The notes under the pieces were generated by a model that was not told where the DNA came from, did not search any database, and saw only the letters and a program-made list of their open reading frames with translations. A stretch of 64,000 nt of DNA from an uncultured Ignavibacteria bacterium. Lineage in GTDB: Bacteria > Bacteroidota > Ignavibacteria > Tepidaquicellales > Tepidaquicellaceae. Both the position numbers and the translations under genes were made by a program. Positions within the stretch are counted from its first letter, which is position 1, and the number at the start of each line of letters is the position of its first letter. The stretch is taken from the NCBI GenBank assembly GCA_937974175.1, contig CALJIG010000025.1, forward strand, positions 36,074 to 100,073, read 5' to 3'. Positions 35,583 through 44,827 of this stretch are shown here, piece by piece.

Positions 35583-36875
35583 TTAGTGACCATGTTCACC
35601 AAGATCTTCTTTTTTAAGTTCCGAGCGTAAATAAAAAGCACCTGAAGTTACAACTTCTTCATCACCCTGGATAGCTTCCATCGGGAAAATTTCAATATAC
35701 CTGTCATCTTCAACGCCTGTTCTTACCATGACTTTTTTAAATAGCACTCCGGATTCATCCTTATGTTCCTTTTTGTTTTCGCCTTTTGTATTCTCATCTT
35801 CAGTGTGCTTATGTCCTTCATGTTCATGTTCACTTTCATCGTGATGCTTCTCATTTGTTTTTATAAAAATATATTTTTCCTCTCCGTCTTCTATCAGTGC
35901 GGATTTCGGCACAGCTCTCACATTATTTTCTTCTACTAAAATTTTTGCAGTTACAAACATATTTGGCAGAAGTTTATTCTCTTTATTTTTAATCAGCACT
36001 CTTACTTTTACTGTTCTGCTGGCATCATCAAAAATTGAATTAATATTTGCAATACTTCCCTCAAAAACTTCATCGCCATAAGTTGATGTTTCAATTTTTA
36101 CTTTCTGCCCTTTAGAAATCTTTGCTAAATCCTTTTCAAATATGTTCAAATCCACATACACTGTTGATGTATTTACAATATGAAACATTTCAGTAGATGG
36201 GTCAACATATTGCCCTACTGTAACCATTCTGGATACAACATTGCCGGATATAGGTGACGTAATAGAATAATATCTCTGCACATTTACAGTCGTATCTTCT
36301 CCCACATTATCAAAACGGTTCTTACTTATTTTGTAGCTTGATAGTCTTTGTTCAAGCGAACGCATATTTGTCAACGCGCGCTTATAATTTGCTTCCAGCT
36401 CTGCAATGGTTTTCTTCGAAGTTATATCACTTATTCTTTTTTGTCTGTCCAGTTCCTGTTTAGCATATTCGACTTCATTCTTAGAAGTAATATAATCTGT
36501 CTGAATACTTACTAAATCAATATTTTCTACTGTTGCAAGAACCTGGCCTGCCCTGATAACTGAACCTTCCTTAACATTGACAGATTTTATTCTTCCGGAA
36601 ATAATTCCACCGACTTTCGATTCCTGTTCCTGGTTAATTTTCACTTCACCTGTTACTTTAATATAACCCGAAATATTAACTTCGTTTATTTGAGAAGCTT
36701 GAATACCCATTAGTTTTATTTGTTCATGGCTCAATGAAACTTCACTTTTATTTTCTTCATCTTGATGCTCTTCATGCTTTCCTTCTTTAGTTTCACTTAC
36801 CGGTTCTTGTTTTTTTCCGCAGGATACTAAAATGCTAATTGAAAAAAGTAATATAACTATTCTTATAAATCTCAT
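35583..36875 (-). CDS. RND efflux periplasmic adaptor, metal type (CusB/CzcB-like)
   Basis: 430 aa, lipoprotein signal ending LVSCGKK. Order: a His/Glu-rich N-terminal stretch (KHEEHQDEENK), a barrel and lipoyl domain (GGIISGRIKSVNVKEGSVIR), a helical hairpin (about 125-215), lipoyl second half (YSITSPISGNVVSRMV), a beta-barrel domain and a second, very His-rich tail region (HHDESEHEHEGHKH), ending in GEHGH. The histidines point to binding of a divalent metal such as zinc, copper or cobalt. Its start overlaps the stop of the pump gene by four bases (ATGA), so translation is coupled. Confidence 0.9.
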   Translation of the reverse strand: MRFIRIVILLFSISILVSCGKKQEPVSETKEGKHEEHQDEENKSEVSLSHEQIKLMGIQASQINEVNISGYIKVTGEVKINQEQESKVGGIISGRIKSVNVKEGSVIRAGQVLATVENIDLVSIQTDYITSKNEVEYAKQELDRQKRISDITSKKTIAELEANYKRALTNMRSLEQRLSSYKISKNRFDNVGEDTTVNVQRYYSITSPISGNVVSRMVTVGQYVDPSTEMFHIVNTSTVYVDLNIFEKDLAKISKGQKVKIETSTYGDEVFEGSIANINSIFDDASRTVKVRVLIKNKENKLLPNMFVTAKILVEENNVRAVPKSALIEDGEEKYIFIKTNEKHHDESEHEHEGHKHTEDENTKGENKKEHKDESGVLFKKVMVRTGVEDDRYIEIFPMEAIQGDEEVVTSGAFYLRSELKKEDLGEHGH

Positions 36876-39800
36876 TTTATAGATCTCCCTGTAAGCTTTT
36901 CTAAATTAATAATTGAAATTTTGTAATTGTACCAATTACCTGAATATGTTTGCTGAACTTCAGTGAAAGTTTTCAGTGCCTGCAAAAAATCAGTGTAAGA
37001 TGCTGTTCCTTCTTCGTAGCTTCTCTTTGTTGCATCTAATATCTGTCGTGCTTCATTTAATACATCGGTGTTTATAAATTCCATCTGACGTTTACTGTTT
37101 ATATAATCATCAAAAGCTGACTTAACCTCTGTCTTAATTTTTCGCGAGACAAAATCTTCTTCAGTCTGAGATATTCTTTTATCAATATTAGCTTCTGATA
37201 TAGTTCCTGAGTTTTCAGCCCAGAACCATAGAGGGATTCCAAGTCCTACTTCGAAACCGTAATATCCGCTTTCTCCGCCAAGTTTCTGATTGTAATACTT
37301 CAGAGAAAAATTCGGCAGCAGCAGGGATTTTGCAAGAGAAATATTGTTTTCTGCTTTCTCTTTTTTTAATCTGCTTAAAACAATTTCAGGATTATTTTGC
37401 ATTGCGCTGCTAACCAATTCATCAAACTTTATCTCATTAAAAGATATTATTGAATCGCTTTCAATTTTCACATCATTAATTTCGGCGTTCACTAATAATT
37501 TTAATTCTGAGCTCGATTTCCTTAATTCATTTTCAATATTTTTTAATTCATTTTCAGCCCGCGTCTTATTTACCTTAGCATTTAATACATCCAGTGATGT
37601 TACAAAGCCGGCATCGAGTTTTCTTTCTGCAGTTAAAAGAAATTCATCTGCAATCTTAAGATTCTCTTTTGCTAAACGCAGTAAAAAATTATTCAGTGCA
37701 GCAGAGTAATATGCTCTTTTTATCCCGGCAGTAACTGAATTGATTTTACTTTGAAGTTCAGCCTTTGCAATCTCTATCTGAACTGATTGAACATCAGAGC
37801 GCAGAAAATACGTTGAAGGAAATTCGAAATCCTGAGATATCCCAATTTTCCTGCTTTCAAAGTTTTCGAGTCCACCTTTCACACCTTCATACTCCAGAAA
37901 CAATTGCGGCTTTGGAATATTCAATGATTTCTTTATTCCCGCTTCTTCTCTTTCAATATTCAGTCTGTACGTTTCAATCTCGCTGTTGTTCTTTATTCCC
38001 AGCTCTATATATCTTTCTATGTCATCAGTTTGCGCAAACGATATTGCCGGCAGTAAAAGGAAGAAGCAAATTATAGTTGCTTTAATATGTGAATTCATTT
38101 TAAAATTGCTTTTTTTATTAAAGATAGAATATAGAAGCGGAAGCACTATAAGAGTAAGTAGTGTTGAGGAAATAAGACCGCCGATAACAACTGTTGCAAG
38201 CGGCTTCTGAACCTCTGCTCCTGCCCCTGTGGAAATTGCCATTGGAATAAATCCCAATGATGCAACAAGGGCTGTCATCAGAATCGGTCTTAATCTTGCC
38301 GTAGTGCCTAAGATAATTCTTTCAGTAACATCTTTTACGCCTTCTTTCTCCAGCTTATTAAAGTGAGCTATCATTACAATTCCGTTCAATACAGCTACTC
38401 CGAACAACGCAATGAAACCGACTCCCGCAGAAATACTGAATGGAATATCTCTTATCACTAATGCAATTATTCCTCCTACAATAGCAAACGGAATTCCGCT
38501 GAATACAAGCAAACCTTGTTTAATAGAATTAAATGTTATGTACAATAACACAAAAATAAAAAACAGCGAAACAGGAACAGCTATGTAAAGTCTCTTCTTC
38601 GCGCTCTCTAAATTTTTAAACTGCCCTCCGTACTCTAAAGAATATCCCGGTGGCAATTTTAATCCATCTTTCATTTTTGTTTGCAGTTCATTTACAAAAC
38701 TCTCTATATCTCTGCCTCTTACATTGCATTGCGCAATTATTCTTCGCTTTCCGTTATCTCTTGTAATTTCAGCAGGACCTTCATCAATATTTATATCCGC
38801 AAGTTCACTCATCGGAATTTTCAATCCACCCAAAGAATTAATCAAAATATTTTTAATACCTTCTATGTCATTTCGAAATCCCTGCTGGTACTTTATAACT
38901 AAATCAAATTTCTTATCTCCTTCGAATACTACTCCTGCGGTTTTGCCTGCTAGCCCTGTTTCAATTACTTCATTTACATCGCTTATATTAATTCCATAAC
39001 GGGCAATCTTATCTCTTTTTATTTTAATCTGGAGCTGAGGCAAGCCTTCTAATTGCTGAACAGATACATCTTCAGCACCTTTTATTTCAGAAATAATTTT
39101 TGCCGCATCAGTTCCTGCTTTTGATAACTCAGATAAATCTTCTCCGAATATTTTTACGGCTATGTCGCCTTTTGCTCCTGACATCAGTTCGTTAAATCTC
39201 AATTCAATAGGCTGGGTAAACGATAAACCTATCCCCGGAACTGCTGATAATTCTTTATGCATCATTTCAACAAGCTCTTCTTTTGATATTCCTTTTCTCC
39301 ATTCTTCTTTCGGTTTCAGCATCACAAGTACATCGCTGAACTCTACACCCATAGGGTCAGTGGCAATTTCAGCAGCACCTGTTTTAGTAACTACCGTTTT
39401 TACTTCAGGAAATTTTTTGACTAATATTTGCTCGCATATCGTACCGATTCTTTTGGATTCAGTAAGAGAGATCCCCGGCAGCCTTGCAATCTGATATGCA
39501 ATATCACCTTCATCTAATTTCGGAATGAACTCACCGCCCAGTCTGAAAAATAAAATCAAGCTGAAAACAAGCGCAATTACAGCAGAAATAATTACCAGTG
39601 CTTTTCTTTTCAAAGCGAACTTTAATGAAGGAAGATACAGACCTTTTATAAAATTAATTATCTTGTCTGCTATTGTCTCCTTTTCCTTCATATCTCTTTT
39701 TAAAATCAGATCACTCATCATGGGTACATAAGTAAGAGAAAGCAGCAGCGCTCCTATCAATGCAAAGCCTACAGTAAATGCCATTGGCTTGAACATTTTT

Positions 39801-41215
39801 CCTTCTATTCCTCCTAAAGCAAATATCGGCAGATAAACAACAATGATTATAAGAATTCCAAAAATAGCCGACTTTATTATTCCCGTAGTTGATTTAAAAA
39901 TAGTCTCCTGCATTTCATCTTTATGAAGCGGGCGTTTGTGCTTGTGAATTGCATGCGATATTGCCACTATAACACTTTCAACAATTATCACAGCGCCGTC
40001 TACAATTAATCCGAAATCAATTGCTCCCAGTGACATTAAATTTCCCGAGACGCCGAATAAATTCATCATTATAAGTGCAAAGAGCATAGATAAAGGAATT
40101 ACAGATGCCACAATAAATCCTGCTCTCAAATTTCCAAGCAGAAGCACAAGAACGAATATTACAATGATTGCGCCTTCGATTAAATTTTTTTCAACGGTTG
40201 CAATTGCCCTGTCTACCAGATCTTCCCTGTTATAAAATTCATCAACAGTAACACCTTCAGGCAAAGTAGTTTTTATCTCTTCAATTTTTTTATGAACAGT
40301 ATTTGCAACCTCTCTTGAGTTTGCCCCTTTCAGCATCATTACAATTCCCGCTACAACTTCACCTTTGCCGTCCTGCGTAACTGCGCCGTGGCGTATTCCG
40401 CCGGCTTCTACAACATCTGCCAGCTGATTTAAATAAACCGGAACTCCATGCTCACTTTTAATTACAATATTATTTATATCATCTTTGCTCTCAATAATTC
40501 CAATACCTCTTATAGCATATTGATTTGAATTATGCTCAATGAATGAACCGCCTACGTTAGCATTGTTTTTATTTACTGCTTCAAATACTTCTCTGATAGA
40601 AAGATTATATGAACGCAGCGCATCAGGATTTATTAAAATCTGATATTGTTTTTCATATCCGCCAAAGCTGTTTACTTCTGCAACACCTTCAGTTCCAAGA
40701 AGCTGGCGTTTTACAATCCAGTCCTGAATTGTTCTTAGCTCCATATCGGAAAAAGTCGTATCGCCCTTTCTTTCAGGTCTTACAACGTATTGATAAATTT
40801 CTCCGAGACCCGTACTTATTGGTGCCATCTCCGGACTTCCTAATCCTTCCGGAATATTTTCCTCTGCCTCTTTTAATTTTTGAAAAATTAAATTTCTTGC
40901 AAAATATATATCAACGTTATCATCAAAGACAGCTGTTACAACTGAAACTCCCAGTTTAGAAATTGAACGGAGCTCGATTATTTTAGGAGTATTTGATAAT
41001 GAAATTTCTATTGGATAAGTGATGAAGCGTTCAATCTCAGTTGCGGAAAGAGTAGGGCTTGATGTAATTATCTGAACCTGATTATTAGTTATATCCGGAA
41101 CGGCATCTATGGGTAAATTTATCGCTGAAGTTATACCGAAAATAATCAGCAGCAGCGTAAAAAAGCCTATAACTATTTTTTGCTTTATAGAAAAAGCAAT
41201 AAGTTTATCAATCAT
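36872..41215 (-). CDS. Heavy-metal RND pump fused to a TolC-like outer-membrane channel (CzcA-CzcC fusion)
   Basis: One open frame of 1447 aa. Residues 1-1039 form a complete HME-RND pump: IKQKIVIGFFTLLLIIFG at the start, the proton-relay region DFGLIVDGAVIIVE, LLGNLRAGFIVA and a C-terminal helix block ending LLYSIFN. Residues 1040-1447 are a complete TolC/CzcC-type channel with its own signal-like start (MNSHIKATIICFFLLLPAIS, then FA-Q) and two helical repeats (LNAKVNKTRAENELKN; FLQALKTFTEVQQTYS). The internal Met is at 38098 and follows a run of seven A in the coding strand (38110-38116). Processing or internal initiation is inference. Confidence 0.92.
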   Translation of the reverse strand: MIDKLIAFSIKQKIVIGFFTLLLIIFGITSAINLPIDAVPDITNNQVQIITSSPTLSATEIERFITYPIEISLSNTPKIIELRSISKLGVSVVTAVFDDNVDIYFARNLIFQKLKEAEENIPEGLGSPEMAPISTGLGEIYQYVVRPERKGDTTFSDMELRTIQDWIVKRQLLGTEGVAEVNSFGGYEKQYQILINPDALRSYNLSIREVFEAVNKNNANVGGSFIEHNSNQYAIRGIGIIESKDDINNIVIKSEHGVPVYLNQLADVVEAGGIRHGAVTQDGKGEVVAGIVMMLKGANSREVANTVHKKIEEIKTTLPEGVTVDEFYNREDLVDRAIATVEKNLIEGAIIVIFVLVLLLGNLRAGFIVASVIPLSMLFALIMMNLFGVSGNLMSLGAIDFGLIVDGAVIIVESVIVAISHAIHKHKRPLHKDEMQETIFKSTTGIIKSAIFGILIIIVVYLPIFALGGIEGKMFKPMAFTVGFALIGALLLSLTYVPMMSDLILKRDMKEKETIADKIINFIKGLYLPSLKFALKRKALVIISAVIALVFSLILFFRLGGEFIPKLDEGDIAYQIARLPGISLTESKRIGTICEQILVKKFPEVKTVVTKTGAAEIATDPMGVEFSDVLVMLKPKEEWRKGISKEELVEMMHKELSAVPGIGLSFTQPIELRFNELMSGAKGDIAVKIFGEDLSELSKAGTDAAKIISEIKGAEDVSVQQLEGLPQLQIKIKRDKIARYGINISDVNEVIETGLAGKTAGVVFEGDKKFDLVIKYQQGFRNDIEGIKNILINSLGGLKIPMSELADINIDEGPAEITRDNGKRRIIAQCNVRGRDIESFVNELQTKMKDGLKLPPGYSLEYGGQFKNLESAKKRLYIAVPVSLFFIFVLLYITFNSIKQGLLVFSGIPFAIVGGIIALVIRDIPFSISAGVGFIALFGVAVLNGIVMIAHFNKLEKEGVKDVTERIILGTTARLRPILMTALVASLGFIPMAISTGAGAEVQKPLATVVIGGLISSTLLTLIVLPLLYSIFNKKSNFKMNSHIKATIICFFLLLPAISFAQTDDIERYIELGIKNNSEIETYRLNIEREEAGIKKSLNIPKPQLFLEYEGVKGGLENFESRKIGISQDFEFPSTYFLRSDVQSVQIEIAKAELQSKINSVTAGIKRAYYSAALNNFLLRLAKENLKIADEFLLTAERKLDAGFVTSLDVLNAKVNKTRAENELKNIENELRKSSSELKLLVNAEINDVKIESDSIISFNEIKFDELVSSAMQNNPEIVLSRLKKEKAENNISLAKSLLLPNFSLKYYNQKLGGESGYYGFEVGLGIPLWFWAENSGTISEANIDKRISQTEEDFVSRKIKTEVKSAFDDYINSKRQMEFINTDVLNEARQILDATKRSYEEGTASYTDFLQALKTFTEVQQTYSGNWYNYKISIINLEKLTGRSIK

Positions 41216-41290
41216 AATTTATTTTAAATAATAAACAACGAAGATTTTGAAATCAAAATCTCAATTAAGTAACGCTATTAAAAAAATAAA

Positions 41291-41623
41291 TTAAGCTTGG
41301 GGAGGACGGAACGGAGAATTTATAGTCCGGAATTCGTAATCAACCGAATGTGAGAAGTAAAATACTTCTGAATGGTTATTGAAAATTATTAAAGGTGTGT
41401 TTGTTTGAATAGTATTGTTTACAATTAAACAATGGCTGCAATCATCATTTGAAGGCTTCGATTCATTGCAATCATCTGAATGGCATTCAGTAATTACAAT
41501 TCCTTTACCGTCACATTTAACTATGATGTTAAATGAAAATGCAAAAAGGCTTAGTAAGATAGTTATATGTAAAAGTGTTTTTGACAATGGATGTGAATAA
41601 ACATATAAAATCCCGCCTCTCAT
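41291..41623 (-). CDS. Small Cys/His-rich secreted protein before the RND locus
   Basis: 110 aa. A hydrophobic segment (about 17-34) is followed by a Cys-rich part: CDGKG, ECHSDDC, DDCSHC and later histidines. The tail ends SPFRPPQA; small proteins with a similar Pro-rich end often precede Bacteroidota metal pumps (from memory, not verified). Its place 75 bases upstream of the pump on the same strand suggests a metal-binding periplasmic or membrane-anchored accessory. No family could be named with certainty. Confidence 0.65.
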   Translation of the reverse strand: MRGGILYVYSHPLSKTLLHITILLSLFAFSFNIIVKCDGKGIVITECHSDDCNESKPSNDDCSHCLIVNNTIQTNTPLIIFNNHSEVFYFSHSVDYEFRTINSPFRPPQA

Positions 41624-41654
41624 TTCAAGGGAATTTTACCAAAGAAAAAATTAG

Positions 41655-41726
41655 TACCCCCAAGAGGATTCGAACCTCTAATATCTGATCCGTAGTCAGA
41701 AGGTTTATCCATTAGCCTATGGGGGC
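41655..41726 (-). tRNA. tRNA-Arg (anticodon ACG)
   Basis: Read on the minus strand it folds into a full cloverleaf: acceptor GCCCCCA with TGGGGGT, D arm, anticodon stem TCTGA/TCAGA with loop CTACGGA (anticodon ACG), and T arm GAGGTTCGAATCCTC. Discriminator A is encoded and CCA is not. It stands alone between two accessory regions. Confidence 0.95.
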
Positions 41727-42047
41727 AGTTAGGAAATGACTAAAATAACGTAATTTTTTCAGCTTTTAAAGGTAAATGATTTGGACATTTTAAAATTAAC
41801 ATTTTCCCTTCAAAAACTTTAAATATAATCCATTTTTCAAAGTATCTGTAATTTCTGCTCTAACAATCCTCACATTTATTAAAAAAAACTTATCCTAACA
41901 ATTTTATTTAATTTTACTCATAAAATAAAGATTCTGCGGCTATTCGGTTAAGAATGCTATAACATTTTCCCATTATATTATTTGTTACGCCGTAGCAATA
42001 AGTTTAATTTTGAATAACTGATTAATTCAGAAAATAAAATCCCCGTA
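41727..42047. other. Intergenic region holding the promoter of the first LRR gene
   Basis: No gene is seen in 321 bases. The only supported site is the promoter at 41981-42012. Confidence 0.55.
41981..42012 (+). promoter_or_regulatory. Consensus Bacteroidota-type promoter
   Basis: TTTG (41981-41984), 20 bases, TAATTTTG (42005-42012): exact TTTG/TAnnTTTG match, 36 bases before the LRR gene's ATG. Confidence 0.65.
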
Positions 42048-42473
42048 ATGAAAAAAAATATTTTTATTATACTGATAGTTTTAGTCTGGAATATTTTTTA
42101 CACCGATTGTTTCTCTCAGGTAAACTCAGCTAAAAGTTCGGGATTATTTTTTGATACTCAAAACCTCAGTTCAATAACAGAGCTAAATCTGAGTTTGAAA
42201 GATATAAACACTCTGCCGGTTGAAGTTTTTGAAATGAAAAATCTGCATATTCTGGATATCAGCAATAATTATCTCAATGCTGTTCCGGTGGAAATAAAAA
42301 ATTTAAAGGAATTAAAAGTACTGATGCTTTACGGAAACAATATTTATGAACTGCCTTTGGAAATTTCCCGTTTGAAATTTTTAAAAGAGATCTATCTTGA
42401 TTACTATATCTGGTGCTACAGGCTGGAAGAATTGCGTACACTAACTAATGCAAGAATAATTTTAGTACAATAA
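42048..42473 (+). CDS. Secreted leucine-rich repeat protein, paralogue 1
   Basis: 141 aa with a signal peptide ending near CFSQ. It has about four leucine-rich repeats of the 23-residue ribosome-inhibitor-free, plant-like spacing: LHILDISNNYLNAVPVEIKN and LKVLMLYGNNIYELPLEISR. The C-terminal cap (EIYLDYYIWCYRLEELRTLT) matches that of the paralogue at 44362 almost throughout. LRR domains bind proteins; the ligand is unknown. No T9SS sorting domain is present, so it should be periplasmic or released. Confidence 0.85.
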   Translation: MKKNIFIILIVLVWNIFYTDCFSQVNSAKSSGLFFDTQNLSSITELNLSLKDINTLPVEVFEMKNLHILDISNNYLNAVPVEIKNLKELKVLMLYGNNIYELPLEISRLKFLKEIYLDYYIWCYRLEELRTLTNARIILVQ

Positions 42474-42493
42474 TTTTGGGAGACGCTTTTAAC

Positions 42494-42545
42494 TTCCTTC
42501 CCGGAATGAAAACGGACTCGTCAAACAGAAAAGTCCGGGAAGGAA
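42494..42545 (+). terminator. Hairpin after the first LRR gene
   Basis: ttccttcccgga (42494-42505) pairs perfectly over 12 bp with tccgggaaggaa (42534-42545). There is no strong U run, so termination is probable but not certain. Confidence 0.6.
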
Positions 42546-42652
42546 AGAAAGCTCATTTATACATTGAAGAAAAGTTTACTTAATATTTATACTAACCATA
42601 TTTTCCTTATATAATTTACTAACAAAAACAATTACACATCTATTCTCCTCCA

Positions 42653-42695
42653 AATTCCGGTATTTCTTATTGCCAATTATAGATATACCGGAATT
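42653..42695 (-). terminator. Hairpin after the minus-strand helical-protein gene
   Basis: aattccggtat (42653-42663) pairs perfectly with ataccggaatt (42685-42695), 21-base loop, 24 bases past the stop of the gene at 42719. Confidence 0.6.
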
Positions 42696-42718
42696 CCTTT
42701 CCTTATACACATTTTCAG

Positions 42719-44176
42719 CTACTCTATTTCCTTAAATTTGTCAATCAGCCAGATTTTATTTCTTATTACACTGCACTCTTCCAGCTCTTTTTTGGCAAAG
42801 GAAATATCCGTTTCCTTCCCTGTTTTTTTCTTAATAAGTATTAAATAAAATTTTAAAAAATTTGAGCTAAGTTCTTTTCTTCCGGTATAAGCTTCATCAT
42901 TTCTGATGATCATCTGTTTAAAAGCCTCTGCATGCGCAAAACCGGATTCAATATCTCCCAGCTCATAAAAATTAATCAATTTTAAAATTTTAGAATCGGC
43001 TTTGAATGTATCATCATCCTTACTTATTTTTAATAGCTGCTCATTTGATTCAATGTACTTTTTCTCAAGTGATAATAACTTCGATTTATAGTAATTATAT
43101 ATATCAGCTTTGGATTTAGCGTCATCATTCACTAAATCAATCTTGGTTTTAAGAAAATTTTTTGCCCATTCAATTTCATTTGCGGTAATTGCGTCCTGCA
43201 TAATATGCGAAAACATAAATGCAGGTATTTTCCCCTGCTCATCTAAAGCAATTTCCTTTTCAATTATTTCTTTTTCAAGAGCAAATTTTATTTTGCTCAA
43301 ATGCCTGTCTCCGGCTTTTATATGCATATTGATAATATTTATTATCATTACATACAATCTTATCTGAGTTTGTTTTGTCATGCCATTTATTTGCTCGTTA
43401 AAAATCTTATAAGCAATATCGAAATTTTCATAAAATTTTCCGTCTTTATTCTGCGCAGCACGGGCAAGATAAAATGTTAATTTTATATCATCATAATAGG
43501 AGCTTTTATTTTTTTCCATTTTGTTGATTATTGCTTCAACGTCGGTAAATTCAAAAAAAGTATCAACTATATTATATTCTTCCGGGCTCTTATACCAATC
43601 TGTTACATTCACCTGAAAAGATTGCGCCAGTAAAAACTCATTAAGAAAAAAAGTTGCCAAAGCTTCATAAATTGAATTTCGATCCTTTTTACTAAAATCA
43701 ATATTTAATCTCTGTTTGTAACGCCACATTTCTGATTCAAGAAGGCATTTATTTAAATTTTTCCTATATAATGCATCTTCCTTTATTTCATTCCTTTCAT
43801 AATATTTTTTGTAATTTTTCAAAAATTCTTTGTCAAGATATCTGTTATTTGTTTCATCTATAATTTTATATCCATATTCAAAAGTATTCTCATAATTTAC
43901 ATACGCTAAATGTTTTTCTGCAAGGTTTCCTAAATCGGAAAATAAGTTCCTGATTGTTCCTTCATTAAATGATTTTCCCGGATATAGTTTTTTATAAAGA
44001 CTTTCAAACTGCAGTTTCGCGTGTGTAAACTCGGGATAATATTTTTTTATATTATTGAAAAGCTTTATGAGGTCCTTTGACCGATTGAAGAAAGGAGAGA
44101 TGACAAATTTCCCGAAACTGTCAAATTCCTCCTTATTAAGTGAAGCAAGTATTTTTAAAGACTTTATTTGAATCAT
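42719..44176 (-). CDS. Helical protein of unknown function, paralogue 1
   Basis: 485 aa from ATG 44176; a start 14 codons further upstream is less likely because the paralogue at 48409 aligns from this Met. No signal peptide or membrane segment is present, so it should be cytoplasmic. It is Lys/Glu-rich and almost all helical, suggesting TPR-like repeats. The conserved N-terminus reads LNKEEFDSFGKFVISPFFNR, followed by KLYPGKSFNEGTIRNLFSDL. I recognise it as a Bacteroidota-type hypothetical but cannot name a function. It is divergent from the second LRR gene. Confidence 0.7.
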   Translation of the reverse strand: MIQIKSLKILASLNKEEFDSFGKFVISPFFNRSKDLIKLFNNIKKYYPEFTHAKLQFESLYKKLYPGKSFNEGTIRNLFSDLGNLAEKHLAYVNYENTFEYGYKIIDETNNRYLDKEFLKNYKKYYERNEIKEDALYRKNLNKCLLESEMWRYKQRLNIDFSKKDRNSIYEALATFFLNEFLLAQSFQVNVTDWYKSPEEYNIVDTFFEFTDVEAIINKMEKNKSSYYDDIKLTFYLARAAQNKDGKFYENFDIAYKIFNEQINGMTKQTQIRLYVMIINIINMHIKAGDRHLSKIKFALEKEIIEKEIALDEQGKIPAFMFSHIMQDAITANEIEWAKNFLKTKIDLVNDDAKSKADIYNYYKSKLLSLEKKYIESNEQLLKISKDDDTFKADSKILKLINFYELGDIESGFAHAEAFKQMIIRNDEAYTGRKELSSNFLKFYLILIKKKTGKETDISFAKKELEECSVIRNKIWLIDKFKEIE

Positions 44177-44293
44177 TTTTAAGGGATTTTCTGCTACAAC
44201 CATTACCAAGCAAACCAATGATATTTCATAAGTTTAAATCCATGATGTGCCTGAAATTTTAAAAAAATTCGATGAAAATTTGAAAAAAATGTT

Positions 44294-44324
44294 TTTGCAT
44301 TCCAAACCTTATCGACGTAATTTT
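44294..44324 (+). promoter_or_regulatory. Candidate promoter of the second LRR gene
   Basis: TTTG (44294-44297), 20 bases, TAATTTT (44318-44324), lacking the final G. The block aatgtttttgca here (44288-44299) is repeated at the same distance (74 versus 72 bases) before the gene at 50047. Confidence 0.5.
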
Positions 44325-44361
44325 ATGCAAAAATAATTAATAAAAAAACCTAATTCGGATT

Positions 44362-44793
44362 ATGAAAAATTTTAAAAACTACATACTAACAGCAGCACTT
44401 CTAATTCTCATTAACATTGCTTCCGGTCAGACAATTGCTAAAAATGATAATCAGGTAAAATCGGAACTAAGCGTTACAAAAGTTGAAATTAATCAGTTAG
44501 AAATTAATTACAGCGGAAAAGGTTTGAATAAATTTCCGGAAGAAGTGTTTGCAATGACAACTTTAAAACAGTTGGATCTCAGCAACAATAATCTCACAGA
44601 GCTTCCAAAAGAATTAAAAAATCTAAAACATCTTTCAGTTTTAAATTTAAACGGAAACAAAATCTATGAATTGCCATCAGATATATCCAGATTAAAATTT
44701 CTTAAAGAGATTTATCTTGATAGAGAAATCTGGCAGTACAGATTAAGTGAAGTAAAAAAACTTACCTCTGCAAAAATTTATCTGGTAGGATAA
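44362..44793 (+). CDS. Secreted leucine-rich repeat protein, paralogue 2
   Basis: 143 aa with a signal peptide ending near ASGQ. The leucine-rich repeats are LKQLDLSNNNLTELPKELKN and LSVLNLNGNKIYELPSDISR, capped by EIYLDREIWQYRLSEVKKLT. Repeats and cap closely match the gene at 42048, so this is a local duplication. It is 34 bases before the next gene and may be its operon partner. The binding partner is unknown. Confidence 0.85.
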   Translation: MKNFKNYILTAALLILINIASGQTIAKNDNQVKSELSVTKVEINQLEINYSGKGLNKFPEEVFAMTTLKQLDLSNNNLTELPKELKNLKHLSVLNLNGNKIYELPSDISRLKFLKEIYLDREIWQYRLSEVKKLTSAKIYLVG

Positions 44794-44827
44794 TAAATAA
44801 ACTTTTTAAAATTAAATAAATCTAAAA

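Noticed and set aside
37344..40959. Several plus-strand open frames opposite the RND pump gene
   Set aside because: They are shadows of the pump's codon pattern on the other strand; none shows a domain, signal or ribosome site.
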